Shown: in pieces, positions 25,916 to 34,230 of the stretch
How positions within the stretch are numbered: position 1 is the stretch's first letter
Layout: every line of letters starts with the position of its first letter
DNA from: Comamonas resistens
Lineage (GTDB): Bacteria; Pseudomonadota; Gammaproteobacteria; Burkholderiales; Burkholderiaceae_C
NCBI RefSeq assembly: GCF_030064165.1
Contig: NZ_CP125947.1
Location: 682,001-746,000 of the forward strand
Length of the DNA: 64,000 nucleotides
Direction: 5' to 3'
Notes under the pieces: model-generated
What the model was told of the DNA's origin: nothing
Seen by the model: the letters and a program-made list of their open reading frames with translations, nothing else
Database searches by the model: none
Program-made: the position numbers and the translations under genes

Positions 25916-25925
25916 TGGCTAGAAT
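25897..25925 (+). promoter_or_regulatory. Predicted sigma70 promoter of the six-gene uptake operon
   Basis: TTCAAA (25897-25902), 17-base spacer, TAGAAT (25920-25925). The -35 box lies within the ModE-like dyad, and the first gene starts about 40 bases downstream. Confidence 0.5.
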
Positions 25926-25966
25926 CGACGGTTTTTTACATTCGACAACAATTCCAAGCCAACGCC

Positions 25967-28021
25967 ATGCCACAGCATTCCACGGTTTTCCAGGTCCATC
26001 CCCCCAGTTTTGTTCTTCGTCGCAGTTGGTTGTGGGGCGCCCTGGCCATCGTGCCCATGGGGGCAGCCTGGGCCCAGGTGGCACCGGAGGCCGCAGCCGA
26101 AACGCCCAGCCAGACCTTCATGCTGGGCACGGTGGAGGTCAGCACCCGGCGCGATGCCGAAGAACTCGGAGCCGGCGACATGCAGCGCGTCGGCAGCGCC
26201 GAGATGGAGCGGACCAACGCCAATACCGTGGCCGATGCGGTGCGCAATCTCCCCGGCGTGAGCCTGTCGCGCAACAGTCGCAACGAGGAAATGATCAATC
26301 TGCGCGGCTTCGACTCGCGCCAGGTGCCTATTTTTGTGGATGGCGTGCCGCTGTATGTGCCCTATGACGGCTATGTGGATCTGGGCCGCTTCACCACCTT
26401 CGATCTGGCCGAGATCAACGTGGCCAAGGCCGGCGCTTCGCTGCTGTACGGCCCGAATACGCTGGGTGGTGCCGTCAATCTGGTCACGCGCAAGCCGGTC
26501 AAGTCCTTCGAGGGCGACGTGCGTCTGGGCCTGGGTAGCGGCAGTGAGCGCAAGGCTGCGTTCAATCTGGGTGGCAATCAGGGCAGCTGGTACTACCAAC
26601 TGGGCGCCTCCTACCTGGATGCCGACACTTTCCCTTTGCCCAAGGGCTTCAGGGATTACAAGAAGCAGCCCACCGATACCGGCAGCAACCGCGAGAACGC
26701 GGATCGCACAGACAAGCGTCTGTCCTTCAAGCTGGGACTCACGCCCAATGCCACGGACGAATACGCTTTTGGTTATGTGCGCCAGGAAGGCGAGAAGGGC
26801 AATCCCGTCTACACCGGCCAGTCCACGCAAAAGAACGCCGTGCGCTACTGGCGCTGGCCCTACTGGGACAAGGACAGCCTGTACTTTCTGAGCACCACCC
26901 GCCTCAATGGCAGCAATGTGCTCAAGACCCGCCTGTACCACGATACCTACAAAAACGGTCTCGACATGTACAAGGATGCCAGCTACACGGCCCACGATCC
27001 GACCAGCAGCTACAAGGATGTGAGCAAGGGCGCCAGCCTGGAGTGGGTCAACTACGCCTTCTCCGGCCACGAGCTGCATGCGGCCTTCCATTACAAGCAG
27101 GACGAGCACACCGATGCGGCCTCGGGAAAGGACCCGCAGAAGCACTACCGCGATGTGACCACCTCACTGGTGCTCGAGGACCACATCACCCTGGCCGAGC
27201 GCTGGCGCCTGACGCTGGGCCTGAGCCATGACCAGCGCGACGCCAAGCAGGTCTACCAGTGGCCCACCGGCTCCACCAACGCCACCAATGGGCTGGCGCG
27301 CCTGAGCTATGCGCTCACGGCCCAGGGCGACGAGGTCTATCTGATCGCTTCGCACAAGAGCCGCTTTCCGACCATCAAGGACCGCTATTCGGCGCGCATG
27401 GGTACGGCCCTGGCCAAACCCGACCTCAAGCCCGAGGTGGCCAACCATCTGGAGCTGGGCCTGAGCGGCACGCCCTGGCAGGGCGGCAAGGGCCAGGCGG
27501 CCGTGTTCTACAGCCGGGTGCAGAACCAGATCCAGACCATGGTCGTGGACTCCACGGCCTGCGGTGGCAAGACCTGCAATCAGGCGCAGAACGTCGGGCG
27601 CACGCGCAATATCGGTCTTGAACTGTCGCTGGCGCAGCAGCTCTCGGCCCAGTGGGCCCTGCATGCGGGCTACACCTATCTGAGCCGCACCAATCTCAGC
27701 GACCGCAGCATCACGCTGACGGACACGCCGCGTCAGCGCCTGACGGCGGCCCTGCAATGGAATCCGCAGGCCCAGTGGCAGCTGCGCGCCGAGCTGGAAG
27801 CCGAGCAGGGCCGCAAGGTGCCGCTGTCGGCCAGCGGCCAGGCACAGGTCTACCAGATGGCCGGCTATGGTGTGGCCAATCTGCGCGCCCGCTATCTGCC
27901 GCGCCCGGACACCACGCTGGACTTCGGCGTGGCCAATCTCGGCGACAAGTGGTACCAGTTGGCCGACGGCCTGCCCATGCCGGGCCGAAGCTGGTACGTG
28001 AACCTTGGCTACCGGTTCTGA
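25967..28021 (+). CDS. TonB-dependent outer-membrane receptor, likely for an oxyanion
   Basis: A 684-residue receptor with signal peptide (WLWGALAIVPMGAAWA, cleavage before QVAPEA). The plug domain includes ADAVRNLPGVSLSRNSRNEE, NLRGFDSRQVPIFVDGVPLY and YGPNTLGGAVNLVTRKP. The barrel ends MPGRSWYVNLGYRF with the C-terminal aromatic residue needed for assembly. Receptors of this kind bring in siderophores, cobalamin or metals with energy from TonB. Here its stop overlaps the start of a TupA-like binding protein, and the rest of the operon resembles molybdate/tungstate transport. I infer that it admits molybdate, tungstate or a chelate of one of them; the substrate is not shown by the sequence alone. 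Confidence 0.92.
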   Translation: MPQHSTVFQVHPPSFVLRRSWLWGALAIVPMGAAWAQVAPEAAAETPSQTFMLGTVEVSTRRDAEELGAGDMQRVGSAEMERTNANTVADAVRNLPGVSLSRNSRNEEMINLRGFDSRQVPIFVDGVPLYVPYDGYVDLGRFTTFDLAEINVAKAGASLLYGPNTLGGAVNLVTRKPVKSFEGDVRLGLGSGSERKAAFNLGGNQGSWYYQLGASYLDADTFPLPKGFRDYKKQPTDTGSNRENADRTDKRLSFKLGLTPNATDEYAFGYVRQEGEKGNPVYTGQSTQKNAVRYWRWPYWDKDSLYFLSTTRLNGSNVLKTRLYHDTYKNGLDMYKDASYTAHDPTSSYKDVSKGASLEWVNYAFSGHELHAAFHYKQDEHTDAASGKDPQKHYRDVTTSLVLEDHITLAERWRLTLGLSHDQRDAKQVYQWPTGSTNATNGLARLSYALTAQGDEVYLIASHKSRFPTIKDRYSARMGTALAKPDLKPEVANHLELGLSGTPWQGGKGQAAVFYSRVQNQIQTMVVDSTACGGKTCNQAQNVGRTRNIGLELSLAQQLSAQWALHAGYTYLSRTNLSDRSITLTDTPRQRLTAALQWNPQAQWQLRAELEAEQGRKVPLSASGQAQVYQMAGYGVANLRARYLPRPDTTLDFGVANLGDKWYQLADGLPMPGRSWYVNLGYRF

Positions 28022-28917
28022 TGGCCATGGAACACCTGCTTCAGACAACGCTGGCGCGCCGTGACTGGCTGCGAGGCCTGGCCGCACTGGGTCTTGCCGG
28101 CGGTCCGGCCCTGGCGGCCGGACCAAAAACCGCTTCGGGCACCGGCGTACAGGTGGCGGCCGTGGGCGGACTGGTGCTGTGCGGCGTGTGGCCGCGCGTG
28201 GCAGAGCAGACCAGTCAGGCCCTGGCCATGCCGGTCACCACCGTGGCGGCCGCACCCAAGGAGGGCGTGGTGCCAGCTTTTACGCGCGGCGAGGCGCAGA
28301 TGCTGCTGATCCACGCCAGCGACGAAGCCATGGCTCTGGAGGCCAGCGGCATGGCTTCCGCCGCGCGTGTCTGGGGCTGGAACGAGCATGTGATTGCCGG
28401 ACCCTCCCAGGATCCGGCCGGTGTGCGCACGGCCGGCGATGGCACGCAGGCGCTGCGGCGCATTGCCGAAACCGGCTCGCCCTTTATCGCGTTGCGCGAC
28501 CCTGGCAGCTATACCGTGGTGCAGCGCCTGTGGCGGCGCGGCGGCATACGCCCCGATGCGCGCTGGCTGCGCGCCGACACAGGCCCGCGCCCGCAGGCGG
28601 TGCTGGAGCTGGCGGCCCGGGAGCAGGCCTATGCCGTGGTCGGGCATATCCCGCTGGCTTTCGGCAAGATGGGCGCTCCCGGGATCGAGCTGCTGCTGCA
28701 TGGCGATCCGCTGATGCGCCGCCCCTATGTGCTGCTCACGCCCGGCCCGCGCCATCCGGCGTCGGCTGCGCAGCGCAGGGCGGTCAATCAGCTGGCCGAC
28801 TATCTGCTGTCGGACGCCGGGCAACAGATACTCAAGCATGCCAACGGCAGCGACGGCCCCTGGGTGTTTGCGCGCGACAGCGTGCCCGCAGGTATGAGCA
28901 CCGGCGTCGATGGATAG
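28021..28917 (+). CDS. TupA-like periplasmic substrate-binding protein
   Basis: ATG 28021 overlaps the receptor's stop (TGATG). The 298-residue protein begins LARRDWLRGLAALGLAGGPA, a twin-arginine-like signal. GVVPAFTRGEAQMLLIHASD, VWGWNEHVIAGPSQDPAGVR, ETGSPFIALRDPGSYTVVQ and YLLSDAGQQILK follow the TupA/PBP-like group that binds tungstate or molybdate for ABC importers. Usually TupA works with TupB and TupC; here none is present, but a MolBC-like permease and ATPase are. It may pass the oxyanion from the receptor to the second binding protein, or act as a sensor. Family good, role inferred. Confidence 0.8.
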   Translation: MAMEHLLQTTLARRDWLRGLAALGLAGGPALAAGPKTASGTGVQVAAVGGLVLCGVWPRVAEQTSQALAMPVTTVAAAPKEGVVPAFTRGEAQMLLIHASDEAMALEASGMASAARVWGWNEHVIAGPSQDPAGVRTAGDGTQALRRIAETGSPFIALRDPGSYTVVQRLWRRGGIRPDARWLRADTGPRPQAVLELAAREQAYAVVGHIPLAFGKMGAPGIELLLHGDPLMRRPYVLLTPGPRHPASAAQRRAVNQLADYLLSDAGQQILKHANGSDGPWVFARDSVPAGMSTGVDG

Positions 28918-28936
28918 ACCTGATCGAAAGACTTGC

Positions 28937-29488
28937 ATGAGCACCAACCATGGTCTGCCGCCGCTGGCGGCACTGATCCACCCCGATGACCGGCACGATA
29001 TCGAAGCCTTGATGGAGAGCGTGGCCCGGCGGCTGCAGCAATCGGGCCGGCGCGTGGGCGGGCTGGTGCATCGCCAGAGCCTGTACGCCAATGGCAACAA
29101 GTGCATGCGCCTCGTGGACCTGCGCAGCGGCCGGCAATTCGAGATGACCGAGGACCTGGGCGCCAGCTCAAAGGCCTGCAGCCTGAACCCGCAGGCCCTG
29201 GCCCAGGCCAGCGTGGTGCTGCGCCAGGCGCTGGCCGACGGCGTGGAGTTGGCCATGGTCAACTGCTTTGGCCAGCTCGAAGCCGCGGGCGGTGGCTTTG
29301 TCCAGGAGATCGCCGGTTTTGTCGAGGCCGGCATTCCCGTGATCACGGCCGTGGCAGCCCGGCATGAGGCTGGCTGGCTGGCTTTTACCGGCGGGGACTT
29401 TGTCCGTTTGCCGGTGGACGAGGAGGCATTGCTGCAGTGGTGTGGGCAGCAGCTGGAGCGCACGGACGCGCGAGGCTTGCCATGTTGA
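28937..29488 (+). CDS. DUF2478 protein (molybdenum-transport-associated)
   Basis: ATG 28937 gives 183 residues. LAALIHPDDRHDIEALMESV, RRVGGLVHRQSLY and the acidic-Cys-rich segment DLGASSKACSLNPQAL fit DUF2478, a family that, as I recall, is described as lying beside molybdenum ABC transporter genes. FGQLEAAGGGFVQEIAGFVE resembles a degenerate nucleotide-binding fold. It lacks a signal peptide and should be cytoplasmic. It overlaps the next gene by seven bases. Its presence is one of the best hints that the operon handles molybdate or tungstate. Confidence 0.8.
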   Translation: MSTNHGLPPLAALIHPDDRHDIEALMESVARRLQQSGRRVGGLVHRQSLYANGNKCMRLVDLRSGRQFEMTEDLGASSKACSLNPQALAQASVVLRQALADGVELAMVNCFGQLEAAGGGFVQEIAGFVEAGIPVITAVAARHEAGWLAFTGGDFVRLPVDEEALLQWCGQQLERTDARGLPC

Positions 29489-30534
29489 CGCGCCGCCAAT
29501 GGCTGCAAGGCTCGGCTGCGGCACTGGCCGCCGGACTTGGCCAGGGACCTGGATGGGCGCAGGACAACCGCTCCGTCATCGCCGCCCGCTTTGGCGCGCT
29601 GCCCGCACGGCCGGGCCGTGTGTTCGCCGCAGGTCCGCCGGCCGGCGCGTTGCTGGCCGTGCTGGCGCCGCAGCAGTTGCTGGGCTGGCCCATGCAAATG
29701 AGTGATGCGGCGCGCACCTACCTGGGGCCTCAGTTGCAGGCTTTGCCCTATCTGGGCCGCTTGTCGGGGCGTGGCAGCACGCTGCCGCTAGAGAAGCTGC
29801 TGGCGCTACAGCCCGATCTGGTGCTGGATTCCGGGACCTCCGATGCCACCCATGTCTCGGCCGCCGAACGTCTGGCGCGCCAGATGGGCCTGGCCTGCGT
29901 GCTGGTGCAGGGCAGCCTGCCCGAACATGCGCGCCAGCTGCGCGAGGTCGGCGCTCTGCTGGGCGTTGCCGAGCGCGGCGAGATCCTGGCCCGCCATGCC
30001 GACGAAGCCGCCAGGCTGGTGCGCGGCGTGACCGCGGGCCTGGGTCAAGAGGCGCGCCCGCGCGTCTATCTGGGGCGCGGCGCCAACGGCCTGGAAACCG
30101 GGCTGGCGGGCTCCATCAACGTCGAGGTGATCGACTATGCGGGCGGCCGCAATGTGGCGGCCCAGGCCGGTACGGGTGGACTCACGCGTGTCTCCATGGA
30201 GCAGATCCTGGCCTGGGACCCCGAAGTCATACTGACCCAGGAGGCCGGTTTTGCCGAGCGCGTGCGCCAGGACCCCTTGTGGCGCGGCGTCAGCGCCGTG
30301 CGCAGCGGCCGTGTGCACTGCGCGCCCGTGCTGCCGTTTGGCTGGCTGGACGGCCCGCCTGGCGTGAACCGGCTGATCGGCGTGCGCTGGCTGCTCGAGA
30401 AGCTGCATCCGGGCCGGCTGGCGCAGCAGGGCGCCAAGCCCCTGGAGCAGGCGGTGCGCGAGTTCCATGCGCTGTTCTATGGCGCCCAGCTGTCACCGTC
30501 CCAGTTGCGTGCGCTGCTGGACGCTGCGCGCTGA
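29482..30534 (+). CDS. MolA/BtuF-like periplasmic binding protein
   Basis: ATG 29482 gives 350 residues with a Tat-like signal (MLTRRQWLQGSAAALAAGLG). The mature protein is a class III (FepB/BtuF) binding protein: PAGALLAVLAPQQLLGWPM, LALQPDLVLDSGTSD, VSMEQILAWDPEVILTQEAG and ALFYGAQLS. Proteins of this class carry siderophores, cobalamin or haem, but the Haemophilus member MolA binds molybdate and tungstate. With DUF2478 and TupA-like neighbours the MolA type is favoured. A permease of matching type follows after 15 bases. Confidence 0.88.
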   Translation: MLTRRQWLQGSAAALAAGLGQGPGWAQDNRSVIAARFGALPARPGRVFAAGPPAGALLAVLAPQQLLGWPMQMSDAARTYLGPQLQALPYLGRLSGRGSTLPLEKLLALQPDLVLDSGTSDATHVSAAERLARQMGLACVLVQGSLPEHARQLREVGALLGVAERGEILARHADEAARLVRGVTAGLGQEARPRVYLGRGANGLETGLAGSINVEVIDYAGGRNVAAQAGTGGLTRVSMEQILAWDPEVILTQEAGFAERVRQDPLWRGVSAVRSGRVHCAPVLPFGWLDGPPGVNRLIGVRWLLEKLHPGRLAQQGAKPLEQAVREFHALFYGAQLSPSQLRALLDAAR

Positions 30535-30549
30535 GGGTATGAATTTTTC

Positions 30550-31617
30550 ATGAAGTTATTCCGCTCCAATCTAGGCAGGGTAAGCGCTGGAAGCTCTGTT
30601 TCAAGGAGCGCTGCCACGGCCTGGGGCTGGTGGTTGGCCCTGGCCTTGCTGGCGCTGGTGCTGCTGTGGGCGCTGGGCTCGGGCCAGTTTGCGCTGGCAC
30701 CGGCACAGCTGGCCGAAGCGCTGTGGGCGCGGGCCACGGGGGCGGCGTCGCCGCTGCCGCCAGCGGCCGAAACCGTACTCTGGAATATCCGGCTGCCGCG
30801 CATCGCGGCCGGCGTGGCGGTCGGCGCGATGCTGGCTGCAGCCGGTGCGGCCTACCAGGGCATGTTCCGCAACCCGCTGGTTTCGCCCGACATCCTGGGC
30901 GTTTCGGCCGGCGCGGGCCTGGGCGCCGTCATCGCCATCTATCTGGGCCTGGCTATGTTCGCCGTGCAATGGCTGGCTTTTGGCGGCGGGCTGGTCGCCG
31001 TGGCCATCGTGGTGGCCATCAGCGCCTGCGTGCGCAGGCACGATCCGGTACTGGTGCTGGTATTGGCCGGCATTGCGCTGGGCGCCTTGCTGGGCGCAGG
31101 CATTGCCTTGATCAAGACCCTGGCCGATCCGAACACCCAACTACCCACCATCACCTTCTGGCTCATGGGCGGACTGTCGGCCGTGACGCTGCAGGATGTG
31201 GCCGGCACGGCGCCGGTGATGCTGATGGCCCTGGTTCCGTTGCTGCTGCTGCGCTGGCGCATCAATTTACTGGCCCTGCCCGACGAGGAGGCGCGCGCCC
31301 TGGGCGTGCCGGTCGGGCGGCTGCGCCTGGTGCTGGTGGTCTGCGCCACGCTGGGCACGGCGGTGTCGCTGGCCGGCATCATAGGCTGGGTCGGGCTGGT
31401 GGTGCCGCATGTGGCGCGCCTGCTGGTCGGCCCCGATTTCGTACGGCTGCTGCCGGCCTCGGCGCTGCTGGGTGCGGGCTTTGTGGTGGCGGCCGATACC
31501 CTGGCCCGGACCATGGCGCGCATCGAGCTGCCGCTGGGCATTCTGACGGCCCTGGTCGGTGCGCCTTTCTTTCTGTATCTGCTGGCCCGCACGGGCCGTC
31601 GCGAAGGAGAGGCCTGA
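30550..31617 (+). CDS. FecCD/BtuC-type ABC permease (MolB-like)
   Basis: A 355-residue inner-membrane permease with about ten segments. NIRLPRIAAGVAVGAMLAAA, YQGMFRNPLVSPDILGVSAG and GIIGWVGLVVPHVARLLVGP are the family hallmarks; the last contains the loop that meets the ATPase. The stop overlaps the ATPase start (TGATG). In class II importers, two copies form the channel that takes substrate from the periplasmic binding protein. Confidence 0.93.
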   Translation: MKLFRSNLGRVSAGSSVSRSAATAWGWWLALALLALVLLWALGSGQFALAPAQLAEALWARATGAASPLPPAAETVLWNIRLPRIAAGVAVGAMLAAAGAAYQGMFRNPLVSPDILGVSAGAGLGAVIAIYLGLAMFAVQWLAFGGGLVAVAIVVAISACVRRHDPVLVLVLAGIALGALLGAGIALIKTLADPNTQLPTITFWLMGGLSAVTLQDVAGTAPVMLMALVPLLLLRWRINLLALPDEEARALGVPVGRLRLVLVVCATLGTAVSLAGIIGWVGLVVPHVARLLVGPDFVRLLPASALLGAGFVVAADTLARTMARIELPLGILTALVGAPFFLYLLARTGRREGEA

Positions 31618-32384
31618 TGTCGGTGCTGGAGTTGCTTGGACTGCGTACCGGCCATGGCAGGCGCATGGTCAGCGAGGCGGTGGACCTGTGCATTGCCGCT
31701 GGCGAGGTGCTGTGCCTGCTCGGCCCCAACGGCTGCGGCAAGACCACGCTGTTTCGCACCGTGCTGGGCCTGCTGCCGCCGCTGGCGGGTCAGGTGCTGG
31801 TGCAGGGCCAGCTGGTGCAGCATTGGCCGCGAGCCGAATTTGCGCGCCGCGTCGGTTATGTACCCCAGGCCCAGGCCGGGGTGTTTGCCTTCGAGGCGCT
31901 GGACATGGTGCTCATGGGCCGTGCCGCGCGCCTGCCTTTGCTGGCCAGGCCATCACGCGCAGACAGGGTCCTGGCCCTGGCCTGCATGCAGCGGCTGCAG
32001 ATCGCCCATCTGGCCGCACGCCGCTATACGGAGCTGAGCGGTGGCGAGAGGCAACTGGTGCTGATCGCGCGCGCTTTGGCGCAGGAGCCCGCGCTGCTGG
32101 TCATGGACGAACCCACGGCAAGCCTGGACTTCGGCAACCAGATTCGAGTGTTGGAGCAGATCGCCGTGCTGAGTGCCCAGGGCATGGCCGTGCTGCTGTC
32201 CACCCATCAGCCCGAGCATGCCTTGCGCGTGGCAACACGCATTGCCTTGCTGGGGCGCGGGCGGCTGCTGGACGTGGGCGAGCCGCGCGCCGTAGCCACG
32301 CCCTCGGCGTTGGCCGGGCTTTATGGTGTGGGCGAGGCGGCGATTGCCGCCCATCTTTCGAGCGGTCTTTCAGCAGCTGCCTGA
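31617..32384 (+). CDS. ABC importer ATPase (MolC/BtuD/FecE-like)
   Basis: A 255-residue ATPase. Walker A is GPNGCGKTT (Lys42), signature LSGGERQ begins at Leu140, Walker B is LLVMDEPTASLD and the switch His lies in LLSTHQPEH. It starts within the permease stop codon and powers the importer. The C-terminal tail (SALAGLYGVGEAAIAAHL) is typical of the FecE group. An overlapping frame extends upstream through the permease gene but has no support as a fused protein. Confidence 0.92.
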   Translation: MSVLELLGLRTGHGRRMVSEAVDLCIAAGEVLCLLGPNGCGKTTLFRTVLGLLPPLAGQVLVQGQLVQHWPRAEFARRVGYVPQAQAGVFAFEALDMVLMGRAARLPLLARPSRADRVLALACMQRLQIAHLAARRYTELSGGERQLVLIARALAQEPALLVMDEPTASLDFGNQIRVLEQIAVLSAQGMAVLLSTHQPEHALRVATRIALLGRGRLLDVGEPRAVATPSALAGLYGVGEAAIAAHLSSGLSAAA

Positions 32385-32388
32385 TGAC

Positions 32389-33888
32389 TCAGGCCTGTGC
32401 ATGGGGTACTGTGTGATGCTTCATGGACAGCGCGGCCTGTACGGCCAGAACGGCCACGAAGTTGAGCAGCAACGCGAACAGCCCGGTGTAGACCGCGAAG
32501 CTGTGGCCGCCCAGCACAAAGCTGTGCACCGGCTTGATACCGTCGCCAAACGCCAGGGCGGTTCCCGTCAGCATGCCCAAGGCCCAGCCCGTGAACAGTG
32601 CCGGGGCGCGCAGCCCCTTGAAGTAAAGGCCGCAGACCACGGCGGGAAACGTCTGCATGATCCACACGCCGCCGAGCAGTTGCAGGTACAGCGCAAACTG
32701 CGTGGGCACGAACAGGATGAACACCAGGGCACCGAGCTTGACGACCAGCGAAGCCAGCTTGGCGACCTTGGCCTGGCCCTCGGGCGTGACCTCGGGGTTC
32801 ACATAGGCCTTCCAGAAGTTGCGCGTGAACAGATTGGCCGCGCCAATCGACATCACGGCCGCAGGCACCAGGGCGCCGATGGCGATGGCCGCGAACGCGA
32901 AGCCGCTGAACCACTCGGGGAACAGCGTGGCGAACAGTGCTGGCACTACATCGTTGGGCGTCTTGATGCTCAGGTGTGCGGCATAGGCCATATAGCCCAG
33001 CAGGGCGATCAGGCCCAGCAGCAGCGTATAGGCGGGCAGGAACACCGCATTCTTGCGGATGGTGTTGGCGCTCTTGGCCGCGAAGATGCCGGTCAGCGTG
33101 TGCGGGTACATGAAGGCCGCCAGTGCCGAGCCCAGGGCCAGCGTGGCATAGGGCAGCATCTGGGCGGGTTGCAGCAGCAGGCCCGTGCTGCCGCCCTTGG
33201 CCGCGAAGGCGCTGTCCGCGGCCTGGAACACGGCCGCGTAGCCGCCGAGCTTGGCCGGCACCAGCACCACGGCGGCGAGCACCACGATGTAAATCATCAA
33301 GTCCTTGACGAAGGCGATCAGCGCCGGCGCGCGCAGCCCGGCCGAGTAGGTGTAGAGCGCCAGGATCACGAAGGCCAGAGCCAGCGGCAGCTCTCCCTGC
33401 AGCCCCAGGGCCTGGATCACGACCTGCATGCCGACCAGTTGCAGCGCGATATAGGGCATGGTGGCGATCACGCCCGTCAGGGCCACGGCCAGCTCCAGCG
33501 TGCGCGAGCCGTAGTGGCCGTAGACCACGTCGGCCGCGGTCACATGGCCGGCATCGCGGGCCGCCTGCCAGAGCCGCGGCATGATCGCGAAGACGATGGG
33601 GTAGACCACGATGGTGTAGGGCAGGGCGAAGAAGCCGTAGGCTCCGACCGCGTAGACCAGGGCCGGCACCGCGATCACGGTATAGGCCGTGTAGAAGTCG
33701 CCGCCCACGAGAAACCAGGTGATCCAGCCGCCGAAGCGCCTGCCGCCCAGGCCCCATTCGTCCAGATGCTGGGCCGGTGCCGCCGCCCCGCGCTGCCAGC
33801 GTGAAGCGACAAAGCCCAGCACCGTGACCAGCGCAAAGAAGAAGGCGAAGACCGCGAGCGCGGTCCAGTGGATGGTGGTGCCGCTCAT
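32389..33888 (-). CDS. Sodium:solute symporter, monocarboxylate (MctP-like) type
   Basis: A 499-residue inner-membrane protein with about 13 segments, starting MSGTTIHWTALAVFAFFFAL. GGRRFGGWITWFLVGGDFYT, VVYGHYGSRTLELAVALTGV, TYSAGLRAPALIAFVKD and AAVMSIGAANLFTRNFWKAY place it in the solute:sodium symporter family, nearest MctP permeases for acetate, lactate or pyruvate. Its start overlaps the stop of a DUF3311 gene by four bases (ATGA), the usual partner arrangement. It converges on the ABC operon with only four bases between the two stop codons. Confidence 0.9.
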   Translation of the reverse strand: MSGTTIHWTALAVFAFFFALVTVLGFVASRWQRGAAAPAQHLDEWGLGGRRFGGWITWFLVGGDFYTAYTVIAVPALVYAVGAYGFFALPYTIVVYPIVFAIMPRLWQAARDAGHVTAADVVYGHYGSRTLELAVALTGVIATMPYIALQLVGMQVVIQALGLQGELPLALAFVILALYTYSAGLRAPALIAFVKDLMIYIVVLAAVVLVPAKLGGYAAVFQAADSAFAAKGGSTGLLLQPAQMLPYATLALGSALAAFMYPHTLTGIFAAKSANTIRKNAVFLPAYTLLLGLIALLGYMAYAAHLSIKTPNDVVPALFATLFPEWFSGFAFAAIAIGALVPAAVMSIGAANLFTRNFWKAYVNPEVTPEGQAKVAKLASLVVKLGALVFILFVPTQFALYLQLLGGVWIMQTFPAVVCGLYFKGLRAPALFTGWALGMLTGTALAFGDGIKPVHSFVLGGHSFAVYTGLFALLLNFVAVLAVQAALSMKHHTVPHAQA

Positions 33889-34076
33889 GATGAGCTCTCC
33901 CCGTCGGACGCACCGAAGTAATGGCGGTAGACCAGCCATGTCAGCAGCGCGCTGACGAAGACCCAGGCCAGTTGATACCAGTAGAAGAACGGGAAGCCGA
34001 ACAGCGTGGGCTGTGCATGGTTGTACAGCGACACGTACAGCAGGCCGATGAACGGCGCAAGGAGCAGCACCCACAT
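33885..34076 (-). CDS. DUF3311 small membrane partner of the symporter
   Basis: A 63-residue protein with two membrane segments (LLLAPFIGLLYVSLYNH and FYWYQLAWVFVSALLTWLVY). DUF3311 proteins are regularly encoded just before sodium:solute symporters and are thought to assist them. It is translationally coupled to the symporter gene. Confidence 0.85.
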   Translation of the reverse strand: MWVLLLAPFIGLLYVSLYNHAQPTLFGFPFFYWYQLAWVFVSALLTWLVYRHYFGASDGESSS

Positions 34077-34190
34077 GGCGGTTGCCTTTCCACGGATGGA
34101 CGTTCAATCACTGTACGCTTGTGGAAGGCGCTGTGCATCCTCCGTGGCAGCGTCAGGGGTATCGCGGCTGCATCGAGGAAGCCGGAAAGA

Positions 34191-34218
34191 AAAAAGCCGC
34201 TGTTACAGCGGCTTTTTT
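34191..34218. terminator. Bidirectional terminator
   Basis: AAAAAGCCGCTG (34191-34202) pairs with CAGCGGCTTTTT (34206-34217) over a three-base loop. It lies just beyond the FUSC gene, which reads leftwards, and ahead of the DUF3311 gene. Confidence 0.88.
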
Positions 34219-34230
34219 GGGGCCCATCAA

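Noticed and set aside
29482..31617. Reading the binding protein and permease as a cobalamin or haem importer
   Set aside because: Possible by family alone, but no cobalamin riboswitch precedes the operon, and DUF2478, the TupA-like protein and the ModE-like dyad favour an oxyanion.
30630..32384. A single long protein joining permease region and ATPase
   Set aside because: The upstream part is the permease gene read in the wrong frame; the ATPase starts at 31617 with normal family N-terminus, overlapping the permease stop.
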